Below are positions 45,019 to 57,027 of a stretch of DNA of 64,000 nucleotides, in pieces (positions within the stretch are counted from its first letter, which is position 1; each line of letters begins with the position of its first letter). This DNA is from Methylobacterium sp. 2A (lineage in GTDB: Bacteria; Pseudomonadota; Alphaproteobacteria; Rhizobiales; Beijerinckiaceae), in NCBI RefSeq assembly GCF_009806555.1, contig NZ_VUOK01000034.1, positions 1 through 64,000 of the forward strand, read 5' to 3'. The translations under genes and the position numbers were made by a program. The notes under the pieces were generated by a model. It ran no database searches. It saw nothing but the letters and a program-made list of their open reading frames with translations, and had not been told where the DNA came from.

Positions 45019-45909
45019 TCAGTAGGTCCAGCGCTGCGCCTTGTTGACGAGGAAGTCCCGGAACGCCTGGACCCGGGCGACGGAGCGCATCTCCTCGGCG
45101 TAGACGAGATAGCTCTCAAGGCTCGGCATCTCGGTCTCGCGCAACACCTGCACGAGCTGGTGTTCGCCGTCCACCGCATAGTCGGGCAGGATCCCGATGC
45201 CGGCGCCGGCCTCCATAGCGCGCTGCAGGGCGCCGATGTTGTTCACCGTCAGGTGGACCTGGCGCCGGTCGCGCCCGTCCCGACCGGCATCGGCCAGCCA
45301 GTGGGCGGCGAGCAGGTAGGACGGCTCGTTGCCGCCGAACGAGACGAGACGGTGGTCGTCGAGTTCATCGACCGTCTTGGGCTCGCCGAAGCGCTTGACG
45401 TAATCCTGGCTCGCGAAGGCGTGGTAGTGGACGGTGAACAGCCGCCGCTGGATCAGGTCCGGCTGGGCCGGGCGGCGCATGCGGATCGCCACATCTGCCT
45501 CACGCATGGCGAGGTCCAGCTCCTCGTTGGTGAGGATCAGCTCGATGCGCACGTCCGGGTAGAGATCGAGGAATTCGCCGACCCGCTGGGACAACCACGA
45601 GGTGCCGAGCCCGACCGTCGTCGTGACCTTGAGGTCGCCCGTCGGCCGCTCGGCGGTCTCGACGAGGCGGGCGCGGGTATTCTCCAGCCGCAGCTTCATG
45701 TCCCGGGCGGCCCGGAACAGGAGATCGCCCTGCTCGGTGAGGAGGAGGCCTCGTGCGTGGCGGTGGAACAGCGGCGCCTTCAGCTCCCGCTCCAGGGCGC
45801 TGATCTGGCGGCTCACCGCCGACTGGCTGAGGCCGATATCGTCGCCCGCCTTGGTGAAGCTGCCCGCCTCGGCGACGTTCAGAAAAATCCGGATCTTATC
45901 CCAGTCCAA
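45019..45909 (-). CDS. LysR-type transcriptional regulator
   Basis: 296 aa. N-terminal winged HTH (IRIFLNVAEAGSFTKAGDDI then GLSQSAVSRQISALERELKA) and a C-terminal effector domain of two alpha/beta lobes (RPTGDLKVTTTVGLGTSWLS; AMEAGAGIGILPDYAVDG). The same LysR protein next to thioredoxin reductase is a common alphaproteobacterial pairing, hinting at redox-related targets. Two T-N11-A dyads lie 132-182 bases upstream of its start and are likely its own operators. Confidence 0.9.
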   Translation of the reverse strand: MDWDKIRIFLNVAEAGSFTKAGDDIGLSQSAVSRQISALERELKAPLFHRHARGLLLTEQGDLLFRAARDMKLRLENTRARLVETAERPTGDLKVTTTVGLGTSWLSQRVGEFLDLYPDVRIELILTNEELDLAMREADVAIRMRRPAQPDLIQRRLFTVHYHAFASQDYVKRFGEPKTVDELDDHRLVSFGGNEPSYLLAAHWLADAGRDGRDRRQVHLTVNNIGALQRAMEAGAGIGILPDYAVDGEHQLVQVLRETEMPSLESYLVYAEEMRSVARVQAFRDFLVNKAQRWTY

Positions 45910-46040
45910 GGCAAGAACCCCTACCAGCGCGAGCCCGGACGCGGCGCCCGTACGAAGGCGGACGGGTAGCGCAGCGGGCGGATCACCGGCCGAGCTGCGC
46001 GGCGCCGACAGTGGAGAGACACGCCCGGCATCGCGCGGGT

Positions 46041-46091
46041 ATGCGTGAGACGCATCCCGGCTCGGTCGACACCCCTATGCGCATGGCGCAT
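46041..46091 (-). promoter_or_regulatory. Two LysR-type dyads upstream of the lysR gene
   Basis: ATGCGT-GAG-ACGCAT at 46041-46055 and ATGCGC-ATG-GCGCAT at 46077-46091 are perfect 15-base inverted repeats with the same half-site. Each fits the T-N11-A rule for LysR-type binding sites. Their centres are 36 bases apart, between trxB and lysR on the same strand. Autoregulation of lysR is the simplest reading. Confidence 0.6.
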
Positions 46092-46183
46092 GATCAAGCG
46101 CAAGCGCCAGGATCAGTTATTCGGTGCAAGATCGCCCGTCGACGCAATCACAAGATCACGTGGCATGACCTGAGACGAATCGC

Positions 46184-47164
46184 CTACTCAGCCGCCGCTG
46201 CCTGGACCGGGTTCTCGCCGATCTCGAGGTTGGCGAGGAATTTTTCCGCCTCCAGCGCGGCCATGCAGCCCATGCCGGCGGCCGTGATCGCCTGACGGTA
46301 GACATCGTCCGTCACGTCGCCGGCCGCGAACACGCCGGGAATGTCGGTCTCCGTGGTGCCGGGCTTGACGGTGAGGTATCCGCCATGGCGCATCGGCAGC
46401 TGCCCCTCGAAGATCGCGGTCGCCGGCTGATGGCCGATCGCCACGAACACGCCGTCGGCCTTCACCTCGCTGATCTCACCCGAGCGCGGGTCCTTGAGGC
46501 GGACATGGGTCACGCTCGGGGCGGGCTTCTGCACGCCGCAGATCTCGGCGATCTCCCGGTGCCAGAGCACCGCGACGTTCGGGTGCTTGAAGAGGCGCTC
46601 CTGGAGAATCCGCTCGGCCCGGAACGAATCGCGGCGGTGGACGACCGTGACCTTGCTGGCGATGTTGGCGAGGTAGAGGGCTTCCTCGACCGCCGTATTG
46701 CCGCCGCCGACCACCACGACCTCCTTGCCGCGGAAGAAGAAGCCGTCGCAGGTCGCGCAGGCCGAGACACCGCCGCCCTGGAAGGTCGCCTCGGAGGGGA
46801 TGCCGAGCCACTTGGCCTGGGCGCCGGTGGCGATGATCAGCGCGTCGCAGGAATAGGTCTCGCCCGAATCCGCTTCGAGCCGGAACGGCCGCTGCTTGAG
46901 ATCAACCTTCGTGATGTACTCGGAGACGATCCGGGTGCCGACATGTTCGGCCTGGAGCCGCATCTGCTCCATCAGCCACGGACCCTGGATCGCCTCGGCG
47001 AAGCCGGGATAATTCTCGACATCCGTGGTGATCATGAGCTGGCCGCCCGGCTGGAAGCCCGAGATCAGCAGCGGCTCCACCATGGCGCGGGCCGCGTAGA
47101 TCGCCGCCGTGTAGCCGGCCGGCCCCGAGCCGATGATCACCAGCTTGGCGTGCGTATGGGCCAT
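46184..47164 (-). CDS. trxB: Thioredoxin-disulfide reductase
   Basis: 326-aa flavoprotein that keeps thioredoxin reduced with NADPH. FAD loop [19 protein letters not shown] near the N-terminus. Redox pair CATC at residues 136-139 in [18 protein letters not shown] loop [20 protein letters not shown] tail [26 protein letters not shown] lies 7 bases before the ATG. Located between the LysR gene and an ELM1-like gene on the same strand. Confidence 0.96.
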   Translation of the reverse strand: MAHTHAKLVIIGSGPAGYTAAIYAARAMVEPLLISGFQPGGQLMITTDVENYPGFAEAIQGPWLMEQMRLQAEHVGTRIVSEYITKVDLKQRPFRLEADSGETYSCDALIIATGAQAKWLGIPSEATFQGGGVSACATCDGFFFRGKEVVVVGGGNTAVEEALYLANIASKVTVVHRRDSFRAERILQERLFKHPNVAVLWHREIAEICGVQKPAPSVTHVRLKDPRSGEISEVKADGVFVAIGHQPATAIFEGQLPMRHGGYLTVKPGTTETDIPGVFAAGDVTDDVYRQAITAAGMGCMAALEAEKFLANLEIGENPVQAAAAE

Positions 47165-47174
47165 CTCTGTCTCC

Positions 47175-48224
47175 TCAGGCGCGATCGGCCGTGCGGTGCG
47201 CAGCATAAGCATTCGCGAGCGCCTGCGCGATCACCGGCGTCGCATCGATGGGCTTGTAGGTCAGATCCACCAACTGACCGGTGAACGGCCGCAGGGCTCC
47301 GGCGATCGCCAGCCCGGCGAACATCCGCCGGTGCCGGATATAGGTACGCGGCAGGTCGAACAGCAGGACCGGCGCGCCGGTGGCCACGGCCTCGCTCACC
47401 ATGTTGGCCGAATCGGAGGTGACCACGATCGCGTCGGCCAAAGCCAGCATGGCGACGTAGGGATTCTCGCCGCTCCCGTCCCAGAGGAAACCACCCGTCT
47501 CGGCGGCCAGTGCCTTGACGGCGTTCCGGAGCGGGTCGGGGGTCCGGCGGGAAATCGTCACCATAAGGCGGCAGCCCTGCTCCACCAGATTGCGCAGGTC
47601 GCCGACGAGGCGGATCATATCCGTCTTGCGATAGCTCAGGTGCCGGCTGTCGCCGCCGACGAGGACGGCCACCCGCGGCCCGTCGAGGCGCGCGAGGCGC
47701 GGATCAGGCCGGGCGCGGGCCGCCGCGAGCCGGGCCGCCGTCACGAGGTGCGGCGCCGTCAGCGTGGTGAAGACGTTGGGGCCGCGCAGGTCGTCGTAAT
47801 CCGGCACCCAGATGAAGTCGGCGCTGTCCTCGCCGGTGCGCGGGTCCTTGAGGAAGGCCGTGAAGGTGCGCCCGCCCGTGGCGCGCCGCACGGCCCGCAG
47901 ATACGGCACGGACCGGCGACCCGAGGCGATCAGGATATCGGGATAAGGGCCCGACAGGGCACCGGCCCGGCGCCGGGGTCCCTCCCGCGGGTCGATGGGT
48001 CCCCAGGGCGCCATCCAGCCGAACGGCCCCGAGGCCGGCACCTGCCGGATCTCGAAGGCGACGCCCAAAGTCTCGGCGATCCCGACGCACTGGTTCTCAT
48101 CGCCGGCCTTGCCGTCGGTGACGATCCAGGCGCGGGCGCGGGCCAGTTCGGGGAGGGGTTCGGATCGCGCGTCCGGTCGGTTGCGCAGGGCGGGTTTCGC
48201 CTCCGTCACGTCGATGCTTGCCAT
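47175..48224 (-). CDS. Mitochondrial fission ELM1-like protein (DUF1022)
   Basis: 349 aa. Begins after [20 protein letters not shown], the family N-terminal signature. It continues with [38 protein letters not shown] and [20 protein letters not shown]. The fold resembles glycosyltransferase GT-B proteins; plant ELM1 takes part in mitochondrial division. Bacterial role unproven, possibly in envelope glycan. The stop is 10 bases from trxB, so they are likely co-transcribed. Confidence 0.87.
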   Translation of the reverse strand: MASIDVTEAKPALRNRPDARSEPLPELARARAWIVTDGKAGDENQCVGIAETLGVAFEIRQVPASGPFGWMAPWGPIDPREGPRRRAGALSGPYPDILIASGRRSVPYLRAVRRATGGRTFTAFLKDPRTGEDSADFIWVPDYDDLRGPNVFTTLTAPHLVTAARLAAARARPDPRLARLDGPRVAVLVGGDSRHLSYRKTDMIRLVGDLRNLVEQGCRLMVTISRRTPDPLRNAVKALAAETGGFLWDGSGENPYVAMLALADAIVVTSDSANMVSEAVATGAPVLLFDLPRTYIRHRRMFAGLAIAGALRPFTGQLVDLTYKPIDATPVIAQALANAYAAHRTADRA

Positions 48225-48308
48225 ACGCCTTGCTCGGGAAATCCGCTCCTGCCCCGGTGCCGAGCCCGACCGCCGGAGCACCGCATTTAAGATCGGCCCT
48301 TCGATCCC

Positions 48309-48440
48309 ATCCATCCTCCTCGTCCTGAGGTGACCGCTGCGCGGGCCTCGAAGGAGGGCTCCAGGGATCGCAGTGGGATCTGGAGGGCTCCTTCGGGCCT
48401 GCGCTGCGCTCCGGCCCCTCAGGATGAGGGGATGGTTGGG
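48309..48440. repeat. Palindromic repeat, type 4, copy 2
   Basis: Arms CATCCTCCTCGTCCTGAGGT (from 48310) and CCCCTCAGGATGAGGGGATG (48416-48435) enclose GCCTCGAAGGAGGGCTCCAG and its partner TGGAGGGCTCCTTCGGGCC. The outer ends read CCATCC / GGATGG-like, as in copy 1. It fills most of the 297-base gap between the ELM1-like gene and the next gene, which has no other visible content. Confidence 0.85.
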
Positions 48441-48521
48441 AGAACCGTCACCTGAACATACCCCGCGCCGGCGGATCGGTCCGTCTTCCCCACCTTCAAA
48501 ACACCTGTCGTGAAAGCGTGG

Positions 48522-49022
48522 TCACTCCCGCGGCAGGTCCCGCGCCAGCCACTGGGCGTAGATATCGGCGATCGCCGCCAGCCGACGCCCCTCGAATTGC
48601 GGATCGTACCACGCACCGCCGTAGCTCGACGGCATCGCGGTCATCTGCGGATGCCGACCGAGGATCTGTCCCTTCGGCCCCACGAGCAGCGCCTCGCCTT
48701 CGAGGTAATCGGTCTGGAAGTTGCCGCCCAGGCCCGGCCGCGCACCACTGCCGGCATAGGGCCGCAGCGACAGGCTGCTGACCACCACGACGAGGCGCGG
48801 GCCGCGTCCGCCGATCCGATCCGAGAAATTCCTGCGCAGGGCCTCGGTCAGGTCGGCCGCCAGCGCCTCGGCCTGCAAGCCCGCCCCCTTGTCGCGCAGC
48901 GGCCGCACGTCGACGCGGATGTCGGAGAACCGGGCGGTCGCCGGAAACTCGTCCGCCGCCGCGGAGCCCGCGGCGGCGAGGAGGATCAGCCCGGCGAGCC
49001 GGCCCCAGAAGCGCAAGAGCAT
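48522..49022 (-). CDS. Secreted protein of unknown function
   Basis: 166 aa. Signal peptide MLLRFWGRLAGLILLAAAGS, cleaved near AAA-D. The mature part has SDIRVDVRPLRDKGAG, LTEALRRNFSDRIGGRGPRL and EGEALLVGPKGQILGRHPQM, and ends IYAQWLARDLPRE. It looks like a periplasmic soluble domain similar in pattern to TPR-less DUF proteins of Rhizobiales, but no family is recognised. It begins 4 bases after the greA stop and is probably in its operon. Confidence 0.75.
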   Translation of the reverse strand: MLLRFWGRLAGLILLAAAGSAAADEFPATARFSDIRVDVRPLRDKGAGLQAEALAADLTEALRRNFSDRIGGRGPRLVVVVSSLSLRPYAGSGARPGLGGNFQTDYLEGEALLVGPKGQILGRHPQMTAMPSSYGGAWYDPQFEGRRLAAIADIYAQWLARDLPRE

Positions 49023-49026
49023 GCCC

Positions 49027-49509
49027 TCAGCCGCCGTACTGGACGGCGACGACCTCGTAGGACTTGCCGCCGCCGGGCGTCGTCACCTCGACGGTGTCGC
49101 CGACGCCCTTGCCGATCAGCGCGCGGGCGATCGGCGAGGTGATCGAGACCCGGCCGGAGCGCACGTCGGCCTCCGGCTCGCCCACGATCTGGTAGGTCTT
49201 CTCCTCCTCCGTGTCCTCGTCGACGAGCTTCACGGTGGCGCCGAACTTGATCTTGCTGCCCGAGAGCTTGGTGACGTCGATGATCTCGGCGCGCGCGATC
49301 ATGCTCTCCAATTCCATGACGCGGCCCTCGTTGTGGGACTGCGCCTCCTTGGCGGCATGGTACTCGGCGTTCTCCGACAGGTCGCCCAGCGCGCGCGCCT
49401 CGGCGATCGCCTGGATGATGCGCTGGCGCTCCACCTGCTGGCGGTGTTTCAGCTCCTCTTCGAGGGCTGCGAAGCCGCGCACCGTGATCGGAACCTTGTC
49501 TATCGTCAT
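49027..49509 (-). CDS. greA: Transcription elongation factor GreA
   Basis: 160-aa-class factor that rescues backtracked RNA polymerase by stimulating transcript cleavage. The N-terminal coiled coil has [20 protein letters not shown] and the acidic tip [18 protein letters not shown]. The C-terminal FKBP-like domain has [20 protein letters not shown] and [15 protein letters not shown]. The ATG at 49509 is chosen because a terminator hairpin for carB lies just upstream, within any longer frame. Confidence 0.95.
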   Translation of the reverse strand: MTIDKVPITVRGFAALEEELKHRQQVERQRIIQAIAEARALGDLSENAEYHAAKEAQSHNEGRVMELESMIARAEIIDVTKLSGSKIKFGATVKLVDEDTEEEKTYQIVGEPEADVRSGRVSITSPIARALIGKGVGDTVEVTTPGGGKSYEVVAVQYGG

Positions 49510-49530
49510 CGTCTCGCGCCACAATGAAGA

Positions 49531-49564
49531 GGCCCGGCCGAGAGTGCAGCACTCTCTCCGGGCC
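49531..49564 (-). terminator. Terminator hairpin after carB
   Basis: GGCCCGG (49531-49537) pairs with CCGGGCC (49558-49564), and GAGAGTGC (49540-49547) with GCACTCTC (49549-49556), giving a long stem. On the minus strand it is followed by TCTTCATTGT. It is 30 bases past the carB stop and before greA. Confidence 0.75.
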
Positions 49565-49593
49565 ACGAGATAAAGTCAGCGGGACCCTGAGGC

Positions 49594-53067
<3,474 letters not shown>

Positions 53068-53317
53068 CGGGGGCCTTTTCAGGCCAAGCGCGCCCGATCG
53101 GACAGGGCCAGAACCCTGCGCCCGGACGCGCGTGGCGGGATTATCGTTGAGCCCCGCGTTTACACGGGCCGTCCCCGCTTTGGAAGGCCGGAGCGGATTC
53201 ACAACCCAAGCGCGCACATGACGCGCGACGCAGCCACCTTAAGCTAAATCTGGAGATCTTCCAAGTTTATCGAGCGGTCAAATGCGTGCTTGCTGGTTGT
53301 GAACGCGGTCCGTAAGG

Positions 53318-53363
53318 CTCGAACGATCGTCATTTTCGTCGATCGTCATGACAATGGTTCGAG
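53318..53363 (+). promoter_or_regulatory. Symmetrical repeat cluster ahead of pseudoazurin
   Basis: In the 303-base gap between carB and pseudoazurin. CTCGAAC (53318-53324) and GTTCGAG (53357-53363) form an inverted repeat enclosing two copies of CGATCGTCAT (53324-53333 and 53340-53349), 16 bases apart. The block ends 7 bases before the ATG. It could be an operator or a leader fold controlling translation. The rest of the gap shows nothing clear. Confidence 0.45.
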
Positions 53364-53370
53364 ACTGGCT

Positions 53371-53805
53371 ATGATCAGGGGATCCATGGGAGCCGCAGCA
53401 CTGCTGATCGGCTCGATCTTCGGAGCGAACGCTGCGGAAACCGTCGTGAAGACGTTGAACAGCGGCCCCGGCGGGATGATGGTCTTCGATCCCGCCTACG
53501 TGAAGATTCAGCCCGGTGACACGATCCGGTTCGTGCCGGCCGACAAGGGCCACAACGCCGAACTCATCAAGGGCATGGCGCCGGAGGGCGCGCCGGCCTT
53601 CAAGACCGTGGTTGGCAAGGAGGAGACCGTGACCTTCGACAAGGCCGGCCTCTACGGCTTCAAATGCGCGCCGCATTACATCATGGGCATGGTCGGCCTG
53701 ATCCAGGTCGGCGACAAGCCCGAGAACCTGGAGGCCGCCAAGGCGGTCCAGCACGGCAAGCTCGCCGCCAAGCGCTTCGAGCCGCTGTTCGAGAAGGTGC
53801 AGTAA
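53371..53805 (+). CDS. Pseudoazurin (blue copper protein)
   Basis: 144-aa periplasmic type 1 copper electron carrier. Signal peptide about residues 1-22 (GAAALLIGSIFGANAAETV). Copper ligands His61 (KGHNAELIKGM), Cys99, His102 and Met107 (FKCAPHYIMGM) show the exact pseudoazurin spacing. The N-terminal ETVVKTLNSGPGGMMVFDPA is canonical. It may pass electrons to a terminal oxidase or reductase, or act with methylotrophic dehydrogenases. The ATG at 53371 gives a sensible signal peptide; an upstream start at 53290 does not. Confidence 0.95.
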   Translation: MIRGSMGAAALLIGSIFGANAAETVVKTLNSGPGGMMVFDPAYVKIQPGDTIRFVPADKGHNAELIKGMAPEGAPAFKTVVGKEETVTFDKAGLYGFKCAPHYIMGMVGLIQVGDKPENLEAAKAVQHGKLAAKRFEPLFEKVQ

Positions 53806-53811
53806 GCCGGT

Positions 53812-53840
53812 CGGGGCGGCGCGGGCCGCCCCGTCTCAAA
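53812..53840 (+). terminator. Hairpin after pseudoazurin
   Basis: CGGGGCGGC (53812-53820) pairs with GCCGCCCCG (53825-53833) around GCGG, followed by TCTC. It is 7 bases past the stop. The convergent gene's stop codon overlaps its end. The U-run is short, so strength is uncertain. Confidence 0.6.
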
Positions 53841-54213
53841 AGCCGGCGTAGAGGGCCGCCACGGCCCGGTCGATCGAGAGGTAGAACACCCCGAACGCCA
53901 CTACGGCAGCCGCCGCGAACTCGACGGCGACGTTCGAGAGCGTCTGCGCGCGGCGCAGGGTCTCGCGGCCGAAATACAGGGACACCCAGGCCAGGGCGAG
54001 GACGGCCGGCAGGGCGAACAGGTAGGACACCGTGCTCTCGATCCGGTCGAGGCCGCCGGCGGGATCGATCAGCGCGCGGATGTTGCGCACCCACGGGGCG
54101 TAGAAGGCGGCGGTGAGGGCGGTCAGCCAGGACAGGCCCACCGCCACGCCGAGATGGAACGTGAAGGTGCGGTGCAGGCGGGAGAAGTCGTCACGCGCCT
54201 CGTCGATGGTCAT
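53836..54213 (-). CDS. Small three-helix membrane protein
   Basis: 125 aa. Membrane segments LGVAVGLSWLTALTAAFYAP, VSYLFALPAVLALAWVSLYF and VAVEFAAAAVVAFGVFYLSI. The N-terminus MTIDEARDDFSRLHRTFTFH is charged and cytoplasmic. No family recognised. GGAGGG lies 9 bases before the ATG at 54213; an upstream start at 54279 is possible. It follows carA on the same strand by about 140 bases but need not be linked to it. Confidence 0.65.
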   Translation of the reverse strand: MTIDEARDDFSRLHRTFTFHLGVAVGLSWLTALTAAFYAPWVRNIRALIDPAGGLDRIESTVSYLFALPAVLALAWVSLYFGRETLRRAQTLSNVAVEFAAAAVVAFGVFYLSIDRAVAALYAGF

Positions 54214-54354
54214 CCGGCATTTCCCTCCGACGGAGCCGGTGCCGGCGGGCGCGGATGCGCCGCCGCTCACGGCCGTCACGGGTCTCTTAAGCCGGCGGAT
54301 TTCGCGGATTTTATGGCCCCGGCGGGGCCCGATTGGGATGCCGCCGGAAACCGA

Positions 54355-55587
54355 TCAGGCTTTCGCTTCGCGCTCCGGCTCGCCCGAGCGCATCAGCGTC
54401 ACGAACCGCTCGAACAGGTAGTGGCTGTCGCGCGGGCCCGGCGAGGCCTCGGGGTGGTGCTGGACCGAGAAGGCCGGGCGATCGGTGAGCGTCAGGCCGC
54501 AATTCGAGCCGTCGAACAGCGAGACGTGGGTCTCCACCGCGGTCTCCGGCAGGCTGTTCGGATCCACCGCGAAGCCGTGATTCATCGAGACGATCTCGAC
54601 CTTGCCGGTGGTCTTGTCCTTGACCGGATGGTTCGCGCCGTGATGGCCCTGGCCCATCTTCACGGTCCGTCCGCCGAGCGCCAGGCCCATGAGCTGGTGC
54701 CCGAGGCAGATGCCGAAGGTCGGCACCTTCGCGTCGAGCAGCTTGCGGATCACCGGCACCGCGTAGGCGCCGGTCGCGGCCGGGTCGCCCGGGCCGTTCG
54801 ACAGGAACACGCCGTCCGGCTTCAGCGCCAGGATCTCTTCCGCCGTCGTGGTGGCCGGCACCACGGTGACGTCGCAGCCGGCCTGGGCCAGCAGCCGCAG
54901 GATGTTGCGCTTCACGCCGTAATCGATCGCCACGACCTTCAGGCCCTCGCCGGAGGCGCGCTTGCCGTAGCCGTTGCCCAGCGCCCAGACGGTCTCCGAC
55001 CATTCGGACGGCGCGCGGCTCGTCACCGGCGGCACGAGGTCGAGGCCTTCCATCGGCGCCAGCGCCGCCGCGCGGGCCTTCAGCGCCTCGCGGTCGAACC
55101 GGCCCTCGGGATCATTGGCGATCACGGCGTTCGGCATGCCCTGGTCGCGGATTCGGGCGGTGAGCGCCCGCGTATCCACACCGGTGATGCCCACGATGCC
55201 GCGCGCCTTCAGCCAACCGTCGAGGTGGGACGAGGAGCGCCAGTTCGACGGCTTCGTCACCGCCGAGGCGATGACCGTGCCGCGCACGCCGGAGGCCGGG
55301 GCCGCCTCCAGGCTCTCCAGATCCTCGTCGTTGGTCCCGACATTGCCGATATGCGGGAAGGTGAAGGTGACGATCTGCCCGGCATAGGACGGGTCGGTCA
55401 GGATCTCCTGATAGCCGGTCATGGCCGTGTTGAAGCAGACCTCGCCGTCGGCGATGCCGGTCTGCCCGATGCCAAAACCCTCCAGGATCGTGCCGTCGGC
55501 CAGGACCAGCAGGGCCGTGGCGACGGGCTCGGCCCAAGGCTCGGGCGCCGGGGCGTCGGAAGCGGGCGCAGCGGCGTCTTGCAGCAT
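54355..55587 (-). CDS. carA: Carbamoyl-phosphate synthase small subunit
   Basis: 410-aa glutamine amidotransferase supplying ammonia to CarB. Class I amidotransferase motifs: FLSNGPGDP, the nucleophile in FGICLGHQLMGLALGG, and catalytic His in QHHPEASPGPRDS. The N-terminal domain starts ATALLVLADGTILEGFGIGQ and has EVCFNTAMTGYQEILTDPSY. carB lies downstream on the same strand, separated by pseudoazurin and the small membrane gene, so the two subunit genes are not contiguous. Confidence 0.97.
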   Translation of the reverse strand: MLQDAAAPASDAPAPEPWAEPVATALLVLADGTILEGFGIGQTGIADGEVCFNTAMTGYQEILTDPSYAGQIVTFTFPHIGNVGTNDEDLESLEAAPASGVRGTVIASAVTKPSNWRSSSHLDGWLKARGIVGITGVDTRALTARIRDQGMPNAVIANDPEGRFDREALKARAAALAPMEGLDLVPPVTSRAPSEWSETVWALGNGYGKRASGEGLKVVAIDYGVKRNILRLLAQAGCDVTVVPATTTAEEILALKPDGVFLSNGPGDPAATGAYAVPVIRKLLDAKVPTFGICLGHQLMGLALGGRTVKMGQGHHGANHPVKDKTTGKVEIVSMNHGFAVDPNSLPETAVETHVSLFDGSNCGLTLTDRPAFSVQHHPEASPGPRDSHYLFERFVTLMRSGEPEREAKA

Positions 55588-55799
55588 GGGGTGAGTCTCG
55601 CTTATGTCCGGCCGAAGGCGGGCGCCGGGTTGCGGCGCTCTCGGCTTGCGGCATGATCGTGTGCGGCGCTCTTAGCGAGCGGCCCGCGATGGGGTCAATG
55701 TGGCTCCGCGCCCCGCAGGGCTCAACGTCTGCTTATCACAGGGCAGATCCGCAAATCGCAGGCCAGCCCGCCGTTTCGACCGTTGGAAGGTTTACCCAG

Positions 55800-56261
55800 A
55801 TGCTGCGCGCGCGCTTCACCACCGAGATGAAGGAGGCCATGAAGGCCGGCGACAAGGAGCGGCTTGCCACCGTCCGGATGATCCAGGCCGCCCTCAAGGA
55901 CCGGGACATCGAGGCGCGCGGCAACGGCAAGGACCCGATCTCCGACGACGAGATCCTGTCGCTCCTCCAGAAGATGATCAAGCAGCGCACCGAATCGGCC
56001 AGCGTCTACGAGCAGGGCGGCCGCCCGGAGCTCGCCGCCAACGAGCGCGCCGAGAGCGCCATCATCGAGAGCTTCCTGCCGAAGCAGATGGACGAGGCCG
56101 AGACGCAAGCCGCGATCGACGCGGCGATCGCCGAGACCGGCGCCGCCGGCCCGAAGGACATGGGCAAGGTGATCGCCGCCCTGAAGGGCGCCTATGCCGG
56201 CCGGATGGATTTCGGGAAGGCCAGCGGCCTGGTGAAGGCGGCGCTGGCCGCGAAGGGCTGA
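55800..56261 (+). CDS. GatB/YqeY domain protein
   Basis: 153-aa protein with the YqeY fold, related to the tail of the amidotransferase subunit GatB. Starts MLRARFTTEMKEAMKAGDKE, then LATVRMIQAALKDRDIEARG. SDDEILSLLQKMIKQRTESA, IIESFLPKQMDEAETQAAID and GPKDMGKVIAALKGAYAGRM follow. May bind tRNA; role not established. GGAAGG precedes the ATG at 55800. Lies before dnaG with a toxin-antitoxin pair inserted on the other strand. Confidence 0.9.
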   Translation: MLRARFTTEMKEAMKAGDKERLATVRMIQAALKDRDIEARGNGKDPISDDEILSLLQKMIKQRTESASVYEQGGRPELAANERAESAIIESFLPKQMDEAETQAAIDAAIAETGAAGPKDMGKVIAALKGAYAGRMDFGKASGLVKAALAAKG

Positions 56262-56268
56262 GGCGCTC

Positions 56269-56577
56269 TCAACTCTCGCGGTCCATCCGAGCCCTGACGT
56301 AGCTCCGCAGGACCGCGTTGATTCGGCTCTGGTACCCGGCGCCCTCGTGCCTGAAATAGTCGAGCACGTCGGCATCCAGGCGGATCGAGACCGGGATCTT
56401 GCGGGGCGGCACGGTCACTTCGGCCCGCGACCAGTCGATATCGAGGGGCACGGCATCCGGATCCTGGCCGGCTGCGTCCGCAATGTCCGCATCGCTCAAC
56501 GCTGCGAGCCGACCGAAATCGGTCACGCCAGGGCGGCGTTCAGGCTCCAAAACGTGCCGTGTAGGCTTGTCTCTCAT
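56269..56577 (-). CDS. brnA: BrnA-type antitoxin
   Basis: 102 aa. C-terminal ribbon-helix-helix PRKIPVSIRLDADVLDYFRH followed by EGAGYQSRINAVLRSYVRA, the hallmark of BrnA antitoxins, which bind BrnT and the shared promoter. Its start lies inside the end of the brnT gene (38-base overlap), as usual for brnTA. Located 7 bases past the YqeY gene stop, convergent with it. Confidence 0.88.
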   Translation of the reverse strand: MRDKPTRHVLEPERRPGVTDFGRLAALSDADIADAAGQDPDAVPLDIDWSRAEVTVPPRKIPVSIRLDADVLDYFRHEGAGYQSRINAVLRSYVRARMDRES

Positions 56578-56818
56578 CGCGCCTCGCAGCCCTCGCGGAG
56601 ATGACCCGGATGATCCCGACTCGATCGGTCCAGACCAGGGCGATCACGCACTGATCCATCTTGCCGAGGCTGACCTTCCGAACTTCCTCGTTCCTGATCG
56701 TTTCGACGGTCAGGTGAGGATGATCGAACACACCGATCGCATCGCGAAAATCGATGCCGTGCTTCTCGAGGTTGAGAACCCGCTTGCGCTCGTCCCCTTC
56801 GAAGCCGTCCGGCGGCAT
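56540..56818 (-). CDS. brnT: BrnT-type ribonuclease toxin
   Basis: 92 aa. Contains KRVLNLEKHGIDFRDAIGVF and HPHLTVETIRNEEVRKVSLG. The C-terminal VWTDRVGIIRVISARAARRD with the terminal E-x-x-x-Y are BrnT features; the toxin degrades RNA. The normally aromatic residue in F-x-(W/F)-D near the N-terminus is Gly here (FEGDERK). The ATG at 56818 gives the usual length; a frame from 56989 is too long. Activity could be altered by that change. Confidence 0.85.
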   Translation of the reverse strand: MPPDGFEGDERKRVLNLEKHGIDFRDAIGVFDHPHLTVETIRNEEVRKVSLGKMDQCVIALVWTDRVGIIRVISARAARRDERQAYTARFGA

Positions 56819-57027
56819 TGCATAGCCTGGAATCGATTCCGCGTCGATACGATCGTATATACGCGATCGGGAAACGCGAGCAGGGACCGCAGGCCGGCAT
56901 GGTTCAGGGTGCCGCAACGCGGCGTTCTCCACGCAATCCCCCATCCGTCCTGAGCCCTGCCGAGGAGCGGGACTCAACCCCGTTGCCACGCTAGACTGTG
57001 CGGCCCCGCAAACCGATCACAGGCCCC

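Noticed and set aside
49510..49566. Longer greA start
   Set aside because: It would run through the carB terminator hairpin.
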